From Sphingomonas sp. LaA6.9 (GTDB lineage Bacteria > Pseudomonadota > Alphaproteobacteria > Sphingomonadales > Sphingomonadaceae), in NCBI RefSeq assembly GCF_022601895.1, contig NZ_JAKVIO010000028.1, forward strand, positions 1 through 57,780: a stretch of DNA of 57,780 nt, read 5' to 3'. Positions 31,660-41,660 of this stretch are shown piece by piece. The translations under genes and the position numbers were made by a program. The first letter of the stretch is position 1, and each line of letters starts with the position of its first letter. The notes under the pieces were generated by a model. It had not been told where the DNA came from, searched no databases, and saw nothing but the letters and a program-made list of their open reading frames with translations.

Positions 31660-31734
31660 GATCGCTCCATCAGTCGTTTGACGCTGTCTATCACGCGCGC
31701 GGGCGCTCGCCAGCCATCGCTTGCCAATTCAATT

Positions 31735-31750
31735 GATAGTACATACTATC
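31735..31750. promoter_or_regulatory. TetR operator candidate in divergent promoter
   Basis: GATAGTACATACTATC, a palindrome with 7 of 8 base pairs symmetric, in the AT-rich gap between the TetR gene and the VOC operon. See its partner at 29444-29459. Confidence 0.65.
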
Positions 31751-31808
31751 TTATTTGTCGAAGCCGAATCCAGCGGCATTCGGAAAAGGGTGAGAAAGGA
31801 CCGCAGGC

Positions 31809-32318
31809 GTGAGCCGTCTGATACGACCGGATTCGAATTTTTCGCCGTCGAACGGCCTGCTCCGCGCGGACCAGTTCCAGATTGCCTATGCGACCAACGA
31901 CATCGATGCGGCGTGCGCCATTTTCCGCAATCGCTTCGGCATCGACGCCTTTCGGCGGCTGGAAGGCCCCTTGCCGGCCGGCGGTCGTATCCGTGTCGAG
32001 CTCGCCTGGGTCGGCACGGTGATGTACGAGCTTTTGACGGCGAGCGGTCCGGGCTCCGCGCTCTACATGGACCGCGTCCCCGATAACGGCTTCGCCATCA
32101 GGCATCACCATCTGGGGCTCCTCATCCATGACGCTGCGCAATGGGCCGCGCTGGCGCGCGAAGCCGAACGTGTCGGCACACCCTTGCTCAATCTGCGTCA
32201 CAATGAAGGCTTCATGCGGACATGCTTCGTCGATGCCCCCACGCTCGGCCATTACCTCGAATATATCTTCCCCGAGCCCGCGGGCCTCGAATTCCTGAAC
32301 GCTGTGCCGGGCAATTGA
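31809..32318 (+). CDS. VOC/glyoxalase superfamily protein
   Basis: A 169-aa protein of the vicinal oxygen chelate fold. The start is GTG 31809 with AAAGGA 8 bp upstream. Paired beta-alpha-beta modules: FQIAYATNDIDAACAIFRNR, then RHHHLGLLIHDAAQW and GHYLEYIF, with His and Glu residues placed as metal ligands. VOC proteins are dioxygenases, lyases, epimerases or glyoxalases. First of a four-gene operon with DUF1214, sulfotransferase and alcohol dehydrogenase genes. Confidence 0.85.
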   Translation: MSRLIRPDSNFSPSNGLLRADQFQIAYATNDIDAACAIFRNRFGIDAFRRLEGPLPAGGRIRVELAWVGTVMYELLTASGPGSALYMDRVPDNGFAIRHHHLGLLIHDAAQWAALAREAERVGTPLLNLRHNEGFMRTCFVDAPTLGHYLEYIFPEPAGLEFLNAVPGN

Positions 32319-32327
32319 GGATCGCCA

Positions 32328-33503
32328 ATGACTGAAATCCGTCCCCATATTCTCGACTATCTGGGCGATCTTGAAGGCGCGGTCGCCGAACTGGGCAATA
32401 CCTGGCGGCCGGACGATCCGACCTACCGCGCAGACGTTTATCGCCAGACGATGGCGAGTTTTTCCTATAGCTATTTCGCCTATTTTCATGCCGATGCCGA
32501 GCATCCCGACTGGGCGCCACTGTGGAATCCGGTGTTCACGCTCCAGCCCAACCCGGACGACATCTACACCTATAGTCCGATCCGCGGAGACCTTCGCTAC
32601 CGCGTGTCGGGCAATCGCGGGACCGTGAAGATCCTCAGCTTCACCAGCCAGCGCCACATGTCGGGGATGATCGACGATATCTCGATGATCGGCGCGCACA
32701 ACGAGATCGACGACAGCGAGTTCGAGGTCGATGCCAGTGGCGAGTTCGAGATCCTGTTCAGCGCGGAGCGGCCGCAGGGCCACGCGGGCAACTGGGCAAA
32801 GATCGATCCGCAAGCCACCGCGATCTTCACGCGCTTCCGCAGCTATGACTGGGAAAATGAAGTCGATCCGGTACTGTCGATCGAATGTCTCGATCCGGTG
32901 CAGCCCAAGCCACGACCGACCCGCGACCAGATTCTCGCGCGCATCCAAGAAATGGCCAAATTCCCGGCACGCAAGACGCGCAGCTATTATCGGCTGCAAA
33001 ACGGCGTGAAGGAGCGCGTCGGCTTTAACGTCTTCGAGCCGATCCAGATGAAGGGCGCGCTGGCGAAACAGGTCTATTGGCCAGCGTGTTTCCGGTTCGA
33101 TCCCGGGGAGGCGCTGATCATCGAGACCGAGCTGCCCGAGCACCGTCCCTATTGGAACATCCAGCTCAACGACCCGTATTTCAACGCGCTCGAATATGTC
33201 TACCGGCTCTCGAGCCTGAATGGCCATAGCGCGAAGCTGAGTTCTGACGGCAAGTTTCGTGCGGTGATCGCGCTCGAGGATCCGGGCGTCCCCAACTGGC
33301 TCGATCCCGCCGGCTATACCGAAGGCGGGATCTATGGCCGCTGGTTCAATTGCAGTTCCGCGCCGCTGCCGGTGCTCAAGCGCGTGAAACTCGCGGAACT
33401 ACGAGAACACCTGCCGCCCGACACGCCCGTCGTCACGCCCGAGGAACGCGCCGAGGAACTGCGCCGGCGCGTCCGTGCCTGCCAGCGCCGGCGCCGCTGG
33501 TAA
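32328..33503 (+). CDS. DUF1214 domain-containing protein
   Basis: A 391-aa protein whose C-terminal third carries the DUF1214 pattern: PYWNIQLNDPYFNALEYVYR, then FRAVIALEDPGVPNWLDPAG and a GRWFNC tail. An N-terminal DUF1254-like part (PNPDDIYTYSPI) precedes it. Function is unknown; members recur in catabolic clusters of sphingomonads and mycobacteria. No signal peptide. It follows the VOC gene by 9 bp and precedes the sulfotransferase by 12 bp. The very basic end RRRVRACQRRRRW is odd but in frame. Confidence 0.8.
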   Translation: MTEIRPHILDYLGDLEGAVAELGNTWRPDDPTYRADVYRQTMASFSYSYFAYFHADAEHPDWAPLWNPVFTLQPNPDDIYTYSPIRGDLRYRVSGNRGTVKILSFTSQRHMSGMIDDISMIGAHNEIDDSEFEVDASGEFEILFSAERPQGHAGNWAKIDPQATAIFTRFRSYDWENEVDPVLSIECLDPVQPKPRPTRDQILARIQEMAKFPARKTRSYYRLQNGVKERVGFNVFEPIQMKGALAKQVYWPACFRFDPGEALIIETELPEHRPYWNIQLNDPYFNALEYVYRLSSLNGHSAKLSSDGKFRAVIALEDPGVPNWLDPAGYTEGGIYGRWFNCSSAPLPVLKRVKLAELREHLPPDTPVVTPEERAEELRRRVRACQRRRRW

Positions 33504-33515
33504 GTGGAGGATTTC

Positions 33516-34724
33516 ATGGCAGGCTTCGAAGAACGCTTCCCGGCCCCCGACCAGTTTCGCGGTGCGTCCGACCAGTTGCACGCATTAGTGACTGCGCAGA
33601 CTGGCACCGACGCTTTCGGCCCGGACGACTATCTGCCCGGGCTGGAGATATTGCTGCAGTCGATGGACGTGGATCCGCATTTCACCGAGCGCGGACGCCG
33701 CATCGCCTGGGGCGATCTCGTCAACGTGCTCGGCGCCCGGGCGCATGCCTATCGCGCCATGAAAGCCAATCCCGCTTTCGACGCGCGTCCGATCTCACGG
33801 CCCATCGTCATCACCGGCGTGCCACGCACGGGCACCACCGCGCTGCACAAGCTGATGGCGGTCGATCCGCAGTTTCAGGGGCTGCAGACCTGGCTCACCG
33901 GCGCACCGATGCCGCGCCCGCCACGCGATCAATGGAGCCAGCACCCGCAATTCCTGAAGGTCGCGGACCAGTTGCGTGCACGTTACGACGCTGCGCCTGA
34001 CTCGCGCGCGGCGCACCTGATGGTGGCCGAGGAGGTCGACGAATGCTGCCTCGTCTTGCGGCAGAGCTTCGTCTCCAATCTGTGGACCTGCGGCTGGTCG
34101 GCACACAGCTATGACGCATGGTGGCAGCAGCAAAGCGAACGGCCTGCCTATGAACATCTTGCCCGCGTTCTGCAGCTCATCGGCAGCGCCGAGCCCGACA
34201 AAAAATGGCTGCTCAAGAACCCGGGGCATATCGCCAATCTCGACCTCGTCTTCGAGACGTTCCCCGACGCACTTGTCATCCAGACGCACCGCGACAGCGC
34301 CAAAGCACTGCCTTCACTGTGCGCGCTGCTGATGCAGCGCTTCCCGCTCATGGAAGAAGGCTCTGCGGCCAAGCGCGCGCGGGCCATGCTGGCGCGCGAG
34401 ACTCAAAAATGGGCGGATGCCGTGCACCGCGCCGACGTGGTCCAGCAGCAGCATCCCGGTAAGATATTCGACGTGGTGCATGCCCACTTCCACCGTGATC
34501 CGATGGGCATCATCCGCCGCATCTATGCCTTTGCGGACCTGGAACTGACGCCCGAGGTGGAAGCCGACATGGTACGGCGCGCCGAAGAACGGCCCGAGCT
34601 TGCCCATGGCGTTCATCGCTACGATCTCGCGGATTTCGGCATGACCGAGGAAGCAATACGCGCGCCGTTCGGCGACTATATCGATCGCCTCGGCCTCGCG
34701 CCGCGCAAGAGCGTCGTGGCATGA
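33516..34724 (+). CDS. Sulfotransferase family protein
   Basis: A 402-aa protein with the PAPS-binding loop VITGVPRTGTTALHKLMAVD and a 3'-phosphate-binding-like segment near VIQTHRDSAKALPSLCALLM. ATG 33516 has GGAGG 5 bp upstream. This larger family of bacterial sulfotransferases often occurs in catabolic operons without a known sulfated product. It overlaps the alcohol dehydrogenase start by ATGA. Whether it transfers sulfate or has another role is not shown. Confidence 0.88.
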   Translation: MAGFEERFPAPDQFRGASDQLHALVTAQTGTDAFGPDDYLPGLEILLQSMDVDPHFTERGRRIAWGDLVNVLGARAHAYRAMKANPAFDARPISRPIVITGVPRTGTTALHKLMAVDPQFQGLQTWLTGAPMPRPPRDQWSQHPQFLKVADQLRARYDAAPDSRAAHLMVAEEVDECCLVLRQSFVSNLWTCGWSAHSYDAWWQQQSERPAYEHLARVLQLIGSAEPDKKWLLKNPGHIANLDLVFETFPDALVIQTHRDSAKALPSLCALLMQRFPLMEEGSAAKRARAMLARETQKWADAVHRADVVQQQHPGKIFDVVHAHFHRDPMGIIRRIYAFADLELTPEVEADMVRRAEERPELAHGVHRYDLADFGMTEEAIRAPFGDYIDRLGLAPRKSVVA

Positions 34725-35728
34725 GGGCGATCGTCTATCCGGGAGCCGGCGCCCCGCTCGTGCTCGAGCGCGTCCCCGATCCCGAGCCGGGGCCGGGAGA
34801 ACTGGTGATCAAGGTCCACCGTTGTGGCATTTGCGGGACCGACCTGCACATGACCGAAGGGTCAGGCTTCGAGTTTCCCGCGGGGACGGTGCCGGGTCAT
34901 GAATATGCCGGCGAGGTGGTCGCGATCGGCAAGGAGGTGACGGGCTGGGCCGAGGGCGACCGGTTGACCGCGCTCCCGTCGACCGGCTGCGGCAATTGCG
35001 CGGCATGCGCCCAGGGCAATCTCGTGCTGTGCCGCGATGCGCCCGGCGTGATGGGCGGTTTTGCGGACTATCTGAAGGTGCCCGCCAAGGTCGCGGTCAA
35101 GCTGCCGTCGGTCTTGTCGCTCGCCGATGGTGCGCTGATCGAGCCACTGGCGGTCGGTCTGTACGGGATGCGGCAGGTGGTGATGGACGCGCGGAGCCGC
35201 GTGCTGGTGCTTGGCGGCGGGTCGGTCGCGCTGGGGGCGATCTGGTGGGCGCGCAGGCTTGGCGCCGGCCGGATCATCGCGGCGTCGCGTTCGTTGCGCC
35301 GGGCGGAAATGGCGCTGGCCATGGGCGCAGACGCATTTGTAACCTTCGGCGAGAACGAGGCGACGGAGATCCGCGAGGCGTTGGGCGGCCCACCCGACAT
35401 CGTCGTGGAATGCGTCGGCACCGCCGGATTTCTCGGCAAGGCCGTGCAGCATGTCGCTTCGCTGGGGCAGGTGCTGTCGATGGGCTTCTGCACCGTGCCC
35501 GACACACTCATCCCGGCGGTTGCCGCCACCAAGGGGGTCACGATGCGCTTCCCGGTCGGCTATGCGCTGTCGGACTTCGAACGCGTCGCGCGCGACATCG
35601 ATCGCGGCCATGCCGACCCCAAAATGATGATCAGTTCGGTCGTCGCGCTGGACGACGTTCCGGCGACCTTCGACCGGCTGCGCGGTCCCAACGCGGAAAC
35701 GAAAGTCCAGATCGCGCTCGACATGTAG
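34721..35728 (+). CDS. Zinc-dependent medium-chain alcohol dehydrogenase
   Basis: A 335-aa MDR-family oxidoreductase. Catalytic zinc ligands are Cys in HRCGICGTD and His in PGHEYAGEVV; the structural zinc cysteines are GCGNCAACAQGNLVLC; the Rossmann motif is VLVLGGGSVALGA. It would oxidise an alcohol or polyol with NAD(P). Translationally coupled to the sulfotransferase and last in the TetR-linked operon. Confidence 0.93.
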   Translation: MRAIVYPGAGAPLVLERVPDPEPGPGELVIKVHRCGICGTDLHMTEGSGFEFPAGTVPGHEYAGEVVAIGKEVTGWAEGDRLTALPSTGCGNCAACAQGNLVLCRDAPGVMGGFADYLKVPAKVAVKLPSVLSLADGALIEPLAVGLYGMRQVVMDARSRVLVLGGGSVALGAIWWARRLGAGRIIAASRSLRRAEMALAMGADAFVTFGENEATEIREALGGPPDIVVECVGTAGFLGKAVQHVASLGQVLSMGFCTVPDTLIPAVAATKGVTMRFPVGYALSDFERVARDIDRGHADPKMMISSVVALDDVPATFDRLRGPNAETKVQIALDM

Positions 35729-35928
35729 CGTCGAAGGCACGTGCGTCGATGCACCGTTTCGTCGCAAGAGTCGCTTCCGTCCTATGATTGAGCGGCCGCG
35801 TTGATGCAAAAAGACGTCGTGATTGAGCGAGTCTCGTAGCCCCGCACACCGCAATCGGCATCCGACCCATGTCGATCCCGAGCCCTCTGGTCTCGAGAGG
35901 CTACGACTCTGCATCTGGAGCGACTGAA

Positions 35929-36108
35929 ATGAGCAAACTGTCCTTAGTGACCCGATCGACGATCGGCCGTGCGGCAATCGGCTTCGTGGGGACCGCCATG
36001 GTGCTGCTGGGCACGCCGCTGTTGAGTCCCGAGGCATCCTCTGGAACGCCAATCTCGGCGGACATGTCGGAAGCAGCCATCGAGGGTAATGTCACGCGCC
36101 CTTCCTGA
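35929..36108 (+). CDS. Possible small secreted or membrane protein
   Basis: A 59-aa frame with an N-terminal basic part and hydrophobic core (MSKLSLVTRSTIGRAAIGFV, then GTAMVLLGTPLL) that resembles a signal peptide or single span, followed by a short polar tail. GGAG lies 8 bp before ATG. No family recognised and it stands alone, so it may not be translated. Confidence 0.35.
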   Translation: MSKLSLVTRSTIGRAAIGFVGTAMVLLGTPLLSPEASSGTPISADMSEAAIEGNVTRPS

Positions 36109-37464
<1,356 letters not shown>

Positions 37465-37565
37465 GCCCGGATGCGCCGAACGGCGTGCGATAGCGACGCG
37501 GATCGGGGAAAGACCCGATTGTCGCGCTGCTGACGCGTAGCCAGACTTCGCCGACCACAGGGATC

Positions 37566-38795
37566 ATGAGAGCCGTTCCTGCGGACAACGGCACAGGAGG
37601 GTTTCGGGTGGCAGGGCGACAGCAGCCGGATCCGGACTTCGCGCAGTTCGACGTGTTCGAAGGCGGTCCGCCGCGACGGATTTCAGCGCTTGTCCGCCTC
37701 CCGGCCCCGCTCTGTCCCAATGTTGCGAGCCGGGTCCTCCTCGTCATCCTGATCGGCTGGGCACCGTTGGTCGCCCTCGCCTACTTCGCGGACCGGACCC
37801 TGACGCCGGGAAGCTTTCAAAGCTTCGTGCGCGATGTCGGCACACAAACACGCTATCTCGTCGCAGCGCCGCTCATGGTGCTGGGCTGGCGACATTGCGC
37901 ACGACGTCTCGGCTCAATCGCGCTCCATTTCCGGGTATCCGGGGTACTCGATAATGAAGATCAACCGACGTTCGAGGAAATCCTCCGGAATGCACGCCGC
38001 TGGGTCAATTCGCTTTGGGTGGAAGCGGCGATGCTGCTCGCGATCTACGCGGTGATCCTGCCGATAAGCGTTATGCCGCCGCTGGCCCTGCTGCCCGCAT
38101 GGGCCGTTGTGCCCGGCGGAGGCGCATTTTCGTACGCGGGCCTGTGGCACCTGATCTTCAGCCTGCCATTGCTGCTGCTCCTGATGCTGGGATGGCTCTG
38201 GCGCATAATCGTGTGGACCATCGTGCTCAGTCGGATCTCTCGCCTCCGCCTGAACCTTATCGCCGCACATCCCGATCAGTCGGCAGGGCTTGGCTTTCTC
38301 TGCCAGTCGGTACGCTCATTTTCCATCGTCGGTGCGGCGCTGGGTTCGATCGCTGCCGGACGTTTCGCGAATGTGCATCTCGCCGGCCAGGCCACGCCGT
38401 TCACCGATGGACTGCTTGTTGGCGGCATCGCCCTTGTGTCGATGCTGATCTTTGTGGCGCCGCTCGCCGTCTTCAGCAGTCGCCTCGCCCATGTCTGGCG
38501 GCAGGGCTCGATGATCTACGGCGCACTCGCGACCGAGCTGGGCGCGCAATTCGAGCAATCGTGGTTTGCCGACGCAAGACCCGTGGAACGTCAGATGTTG
38601 TCCGAGCCCGATTTTTCGGCCGCGACCGATCTCTATCAGGTCGTGTCAAACGTCTATGCGATGCGCTTCGTGCCAGTCGACGTCAGAAGCCTGATAATCT
38701 TGTTGGGCGCGACACTCGCCCCCTTTGTGCCCGCCATGTTCCTGTCGATGCCGACAGAGGCCGTGCTCACGGAACTGCGGGGTCTTTTCTTCTGA
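37566..38795 (+). CDS. Hypothetical multi-pass membrane protein
   Basis: A 409-aa integral membrane protein with about six transmembrane segments, including VLLVILIGWAPLVALAYF, LLAIYAVILPISVMPPLALL, a very hydrophobic one (HLIFSLPLLLLLMLGWLW), GLLVGGIALVSMLIFVAPLA and a last one near the C-terminus (SLIILLGATLAPFVPAMFLS). No domain family is recognised. CAGGGA precedes ATG by a few bases. It sits between the orphan mreB and an M20 peptidase, and is convergent with the latter. Confidence 0.75.
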   Translation: MRAVPADNGTGGFRVAGRQQPDPDFAQFDVFEGGPPRRISALVRLPAPLCPNVASRVLLVILIGWAPLVALAYFADRTLTPGSFQSFVRDVGTQTRYLVAAPLMVLGWRHCARRLGSIALHFRVSGVLDNEDQPTFEEILRNARRWVNSLWVEAAMLLAIYAVILPISVMPPLALLPAWAVVPGGGAFSYAGLWHLIFSLPLLLLLMLGWLWRIIVWTIVLSRISRLRLNLIAAHPDQSAGLGFLCQSVRSFSIVGAALGSIAAGRFANVHLAGQATPFTDGLLVGGIALVSMLIFVAPLAVFSSRLAHVWRQGSMIYGALATELGAQFEQSWFADARPVERQMLSEPDFSAATDLYQVVSNVYAMRFVPVDVRSLIILLGATLAPFVPAMFLSMPTEAVLTELRGLFF

Positions 38796-38807
38796 CGCCG
38801 CAAGCGA

Positions 38808-40139
38808 TCAGCGGCGCTCGATCTGCGCGACCGCAAGCACCGACAACAGTCCGACCGAAAGGCCGCGCAGGCTTTCCTTCGTTTCGACATCGATAAATTC
38901 GTCAGTCGAATGCGCGCGCTCACCGCTGCCGCCCGAACCGATGGTGATCGCGGGAATTCCGAGGCTGATCGGCACATTGGCGTCGGTGGACGACGCCTCA
39001 TATTCGGGCGCAAAGCCCTGCGCGCGCGCCGCGGCCGCGGTGTAGGCCACGACGGCCGCGTCACGCGGCGTGACGCCAGCGGGGCGATCGCCGATCTTCT
39101 TCTTTTCGGCGGTTATCGATCCCTCGCGCGTTGAACGCGCACCGTTTTCGGCAGCGACGGCGCGATCGATCACGGTCAGGAAGCGCCGTTCAAGGCCGTC
39201 GAGTTCGGCGGCGCTTTCAGAGCGCATGTCGAACTCGACAAACACTGAATCGGGGATCGAGTTGACCGATGTTCCCCCGCCGATAACCGCGGCGGCATAG
39301 GTCGTCTTGGGCTGGGTCGGAGGCACGATCTCGTAGAGATCGGTAATCGCGCGCGCAGCTGCGGCCATGGGATTGACGATGCCGAAGGCGCTGAAGCTAT
39401 GCCCACCCGGCCCCTTGAAGGTAACCCGGTAGCGCTTCGAACCCACGGCCGCATGCGTCAGTTGTGCGGGATCGATACCGTCCACCGAGTAGAATGCCGC
39501 GACGCGATCCTTGTATTTGCCCTGCGTGAAGAAATGGCGGACGCCGCGCAGGTCGCCCTGCCCCTCCTCGCCAACCGTGCCAACGAACAGGATGTCATGC
39601 CGAGTACGGATCTTCGCGGCGTCGAGCGCGCGGATCCAGGCGAGCATCGTGGCAAGCCCGCGCGAATCATCGCCAATGCCGGGGGCGAAGAGCCGCGTCC
39701 CCTCGCGGCGCACTTTCACGTCGGTGCCCGCGGGGAAAACCGTGTCGAGATGCGCCGAAACGACGATCACCTTGCCGCCCGCCGAAGACGTGCCGCGCCG
39801 GAGCCCCATGACGTTGCCCTCGGCATCGGTGTCGATGTCGGTCAGGCCGTGTTGTGCGAGCATTTCACGATAGGCCGCTGCACGCTTCGCCTCGCCAAAA
39901 GGGGGCGACGGGATTTCGGTGAGCGTTATGATTTCGCCGACAAAGCGGTCGTGTTGCGCCGCAAGCGTCTGCTCGGCTCTCTTGTAGGCGGGCAGTGCAC
40001 GGATCGTGGCGATCGCCTGATCTTCGGACGTTGCTGCAGGCGCCGCTGCAGCAGGATGTGCCGCGGCGAGCGCCAGAACAATCAGGGGCTGGAGCGCAGA
40101 AATAGGACCGAACGGCCGATTTCCGCGCCCCTGCCGCAC
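38808..40139 (-). CDS. Secreted M20 family metallopeptidase
   Basis: A 443-aa zinc aminoacylase/carboxypeptidase-like enzyme, probably periplasmic. A signal peptide (PLIVLALAAAHPAAAAP) is followed by the M20 metal site: HLDTVFP, GIGDDSRGLA, GEEGQGD, and a late His in RAHSTDEFID. A dimerisation domain (about residues 200-320) lies between. The start is taken as GTG 40139, 4 bp after the rpmE stop, because further upstream the frame runs into rpmE. Start confidence is low. Substrate is probably a di- or tripeptide. Confidence 0.88.
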   Translation of the reverse strand: MRQGRGNRPFGPISALQPLIVLALAAAHPAAAAPAATSEDQAIATIRALPAYKRAEQTLAAQHDRFVGEIITLTEIPSPPFGEAKRAAAYREMLAQHGLTDIDTDAEGNVMGLRRGTSSAGGKVIVVSAHLDTVFPAGTDVKVRREGTRLFAPGIGDDSRGLATMLAWIRALDAAKIRTRHDILFVGTVGEEGQGDLRGVRHFFTQGKYKDRVAAFYSVDGIDPAQLTHAAVGSKRYRVTFKGPGGHSFSAFGIVNPMAAAARAITDLYEIVPPTQPKTTYAAAVIGGGTSVNSIPDSVFVEFDMRSESAAELDGLERRFLTVIDRAVAAENGARSTREGSITAEKKKIGDRPAGVTPRDAAVVAYTAAAARAQGFAPEYEASSTDANVPISLGIPAITIGSGGSGERAHSTDEFIDVETKESLRGLSVGLLSVLAVAQIERR

Positions 40140-40143
40140 CGAC

Positions 40144-40374
40144 TTACTTCTTGCCGAGCGTAAGGCCGCCAAAGCGCTTGTTGAAGCGCGCCACCTGGCC
40201 ACCCGCGTCGAGCAGGCGCTGGTTGCCGCCGGTCCAGGCCGGATGCGCCAGCGGGTCGATTTCGAGCGTCATCGTCTCGCCTTCCGAGCCCCAAGTGGAG
40301 CGCGTCTCGTAAACGGTGCCGTCGGTCATCTGGACCTTGATCATGTGGTAGTCGGGGTGAATGCCTTGTTTCAC
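40144..40374 (-). CDS. rpmE: 50S ribosomal protein L31
   Basis: A 76-aa ribosomal protein L31 ([20 protein letters not shown], then [20 protein letters not shown]). It has no cysteines, so it is the zinc-free C-minus form. Located alone between the fabZ block and the M20 gene; a long hairpin lies upstream. Confidence 0.96.
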   Translation of the reverse strand: MKQGIHPDYHMIKVQMTDGTVYETRSTWGSEGETMTLEIDPLAHPAWTGGNQRLLDAGGQVARFNKRFGGLTLGKK

Positions 40375-40470
40375 GTCAAATGCTCCGAAAATGGCTGGTT
40401 TCCGACCAGCCTGGGGATGCGAAGGCGGCGCTCTAGACGGTTGGCCGCCGAATTACAAGCGTCAGACCGC

Positions 40471-40521
40471 AGGCCAGGATCGGGTCATGATGAAAACATC
40501 ACGACCCATGCATCCTGGCCT
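40471..40521. terminator. Long imperfect hairpin between fabZ and rpmE
   Basis: AGGCCAGGAT and ATCCTGGCCT enclose further paired arms GGGTC/GACCC and TGATG/CATCA around AAAA: about 20 paired bases with a few unpaired. On the minus strand it lies 51 bp past the fabZ stop and about 100 bp before rpmE. Terminator or rpmE leader structure. Confidence 0.5.
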
Positions 40522-40547
40522 GACTGAAAGCGCAGCCTCTGATTCAC

Positions 40548-40569
40548 CGATCAGGTTGAAACCTGATCG
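40548..40569 (-). terminator. Short hairpin just after fabZ
   Basis: CGATCAGGTT and AACCTGATCG are perfect complements with GA between them, immediately after the fabZ stop. No T-run. Confidence 0.4.
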
Positions 40570-40571
40570 GA

Positions 40572-41051
<480 letters not shown>

Positions 41052-41060
41052 GCGCGTGTG

Positions 41061-41660
41061 TCAGCGGCCCTGAGGCTGCGGCTGCGCCGGCTGCGCCGCC
41101 GGTGCGGGCGCGGTCGTGTTGACGCTGGGCAGCTGCTGATTGAGCTGCGCCAGAACGTCGTTGGTCACGTCGATCGAAGCAGCCGCCGCCAGCGTCGCCT
41201 GACGGTCGAGAGCGACGGTCGCGCCGCGCGCGGTCATCACCTGCGAGACGATCGGATTCAGCTTTTCCTGGATCTGCTGCGCGACATAGGCGCGGTTGCG
41301 CTGGAAAGCCTGCTCGCGATCGGACAACTCCTTCTGCGCAGCGGTCTGCTTCTGCTGAAAGGCGGTGGCACGCTGCTGGAGCGCCGCGTCAGGCTGCTTG
41401 CCGGCAAGCGCCTTCACAGCGGCTTCGAGCGACTGCGCCTCAGTCTGGAGCGGCTGGCCGAGCTGCTGCGCGCGCTGCTGGATCTGCTGAAGCTGCGTCT
41501 GCATCTGCGCCTGCGCAGCCTTGCAGGCGGTGCATTCGCGGAACACGCGGTCATTGTCGACAACCGCGATCACCGCGGGATTGAGCTTCTGCGCCTGCGC
41601 CGCGATCGGGCTTGCGACCGCGAGCGCCGACAAGGCGGTAACAATAAGATACTTCGTCAT
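41061..41660 (-). CDS. OmpH/Skp-like periplasmic chaperone
   Basis: A 199-aa outer-membrane-protein chaperone. Signal peptide ending PIAAQAQ, then a long Gln-rich coiled coil (about residues 45-130, AQMQTQLQQIQQRAQQLGQP) typical of Skp tentacles, and a Pro/Ala/Gln-rich tail. It holds unfolded beta-barrel proteins for BamA. Its ATG overlaps the bamA TGA by one base. Confidence 0.92.
   Translation of the reverse strand: MTKYLIVTALSALAVASPIAAQAQKLNPAVIAVVDNDRVFRECTACKAAQAQMQTQLQQIQQRAQQLGQPLQTEAQSLEAAVKALAGKQPDAALQQRATAFQQKQTAAQKELSDREQAFQRNRAYVAQQIQEKLNPIVSQVMTARGATVALDRQATLAAAASIDVTNDVLAQLNQQLPSVNTTAPAPAAQPAQPQPQGR

Noticed and set aside
31746-33227. 493-codon minus-strand frame opposite VOC and DUF1214 genes
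   Set aside because: No motifs, no ribosome site; antisense of a clear operon.
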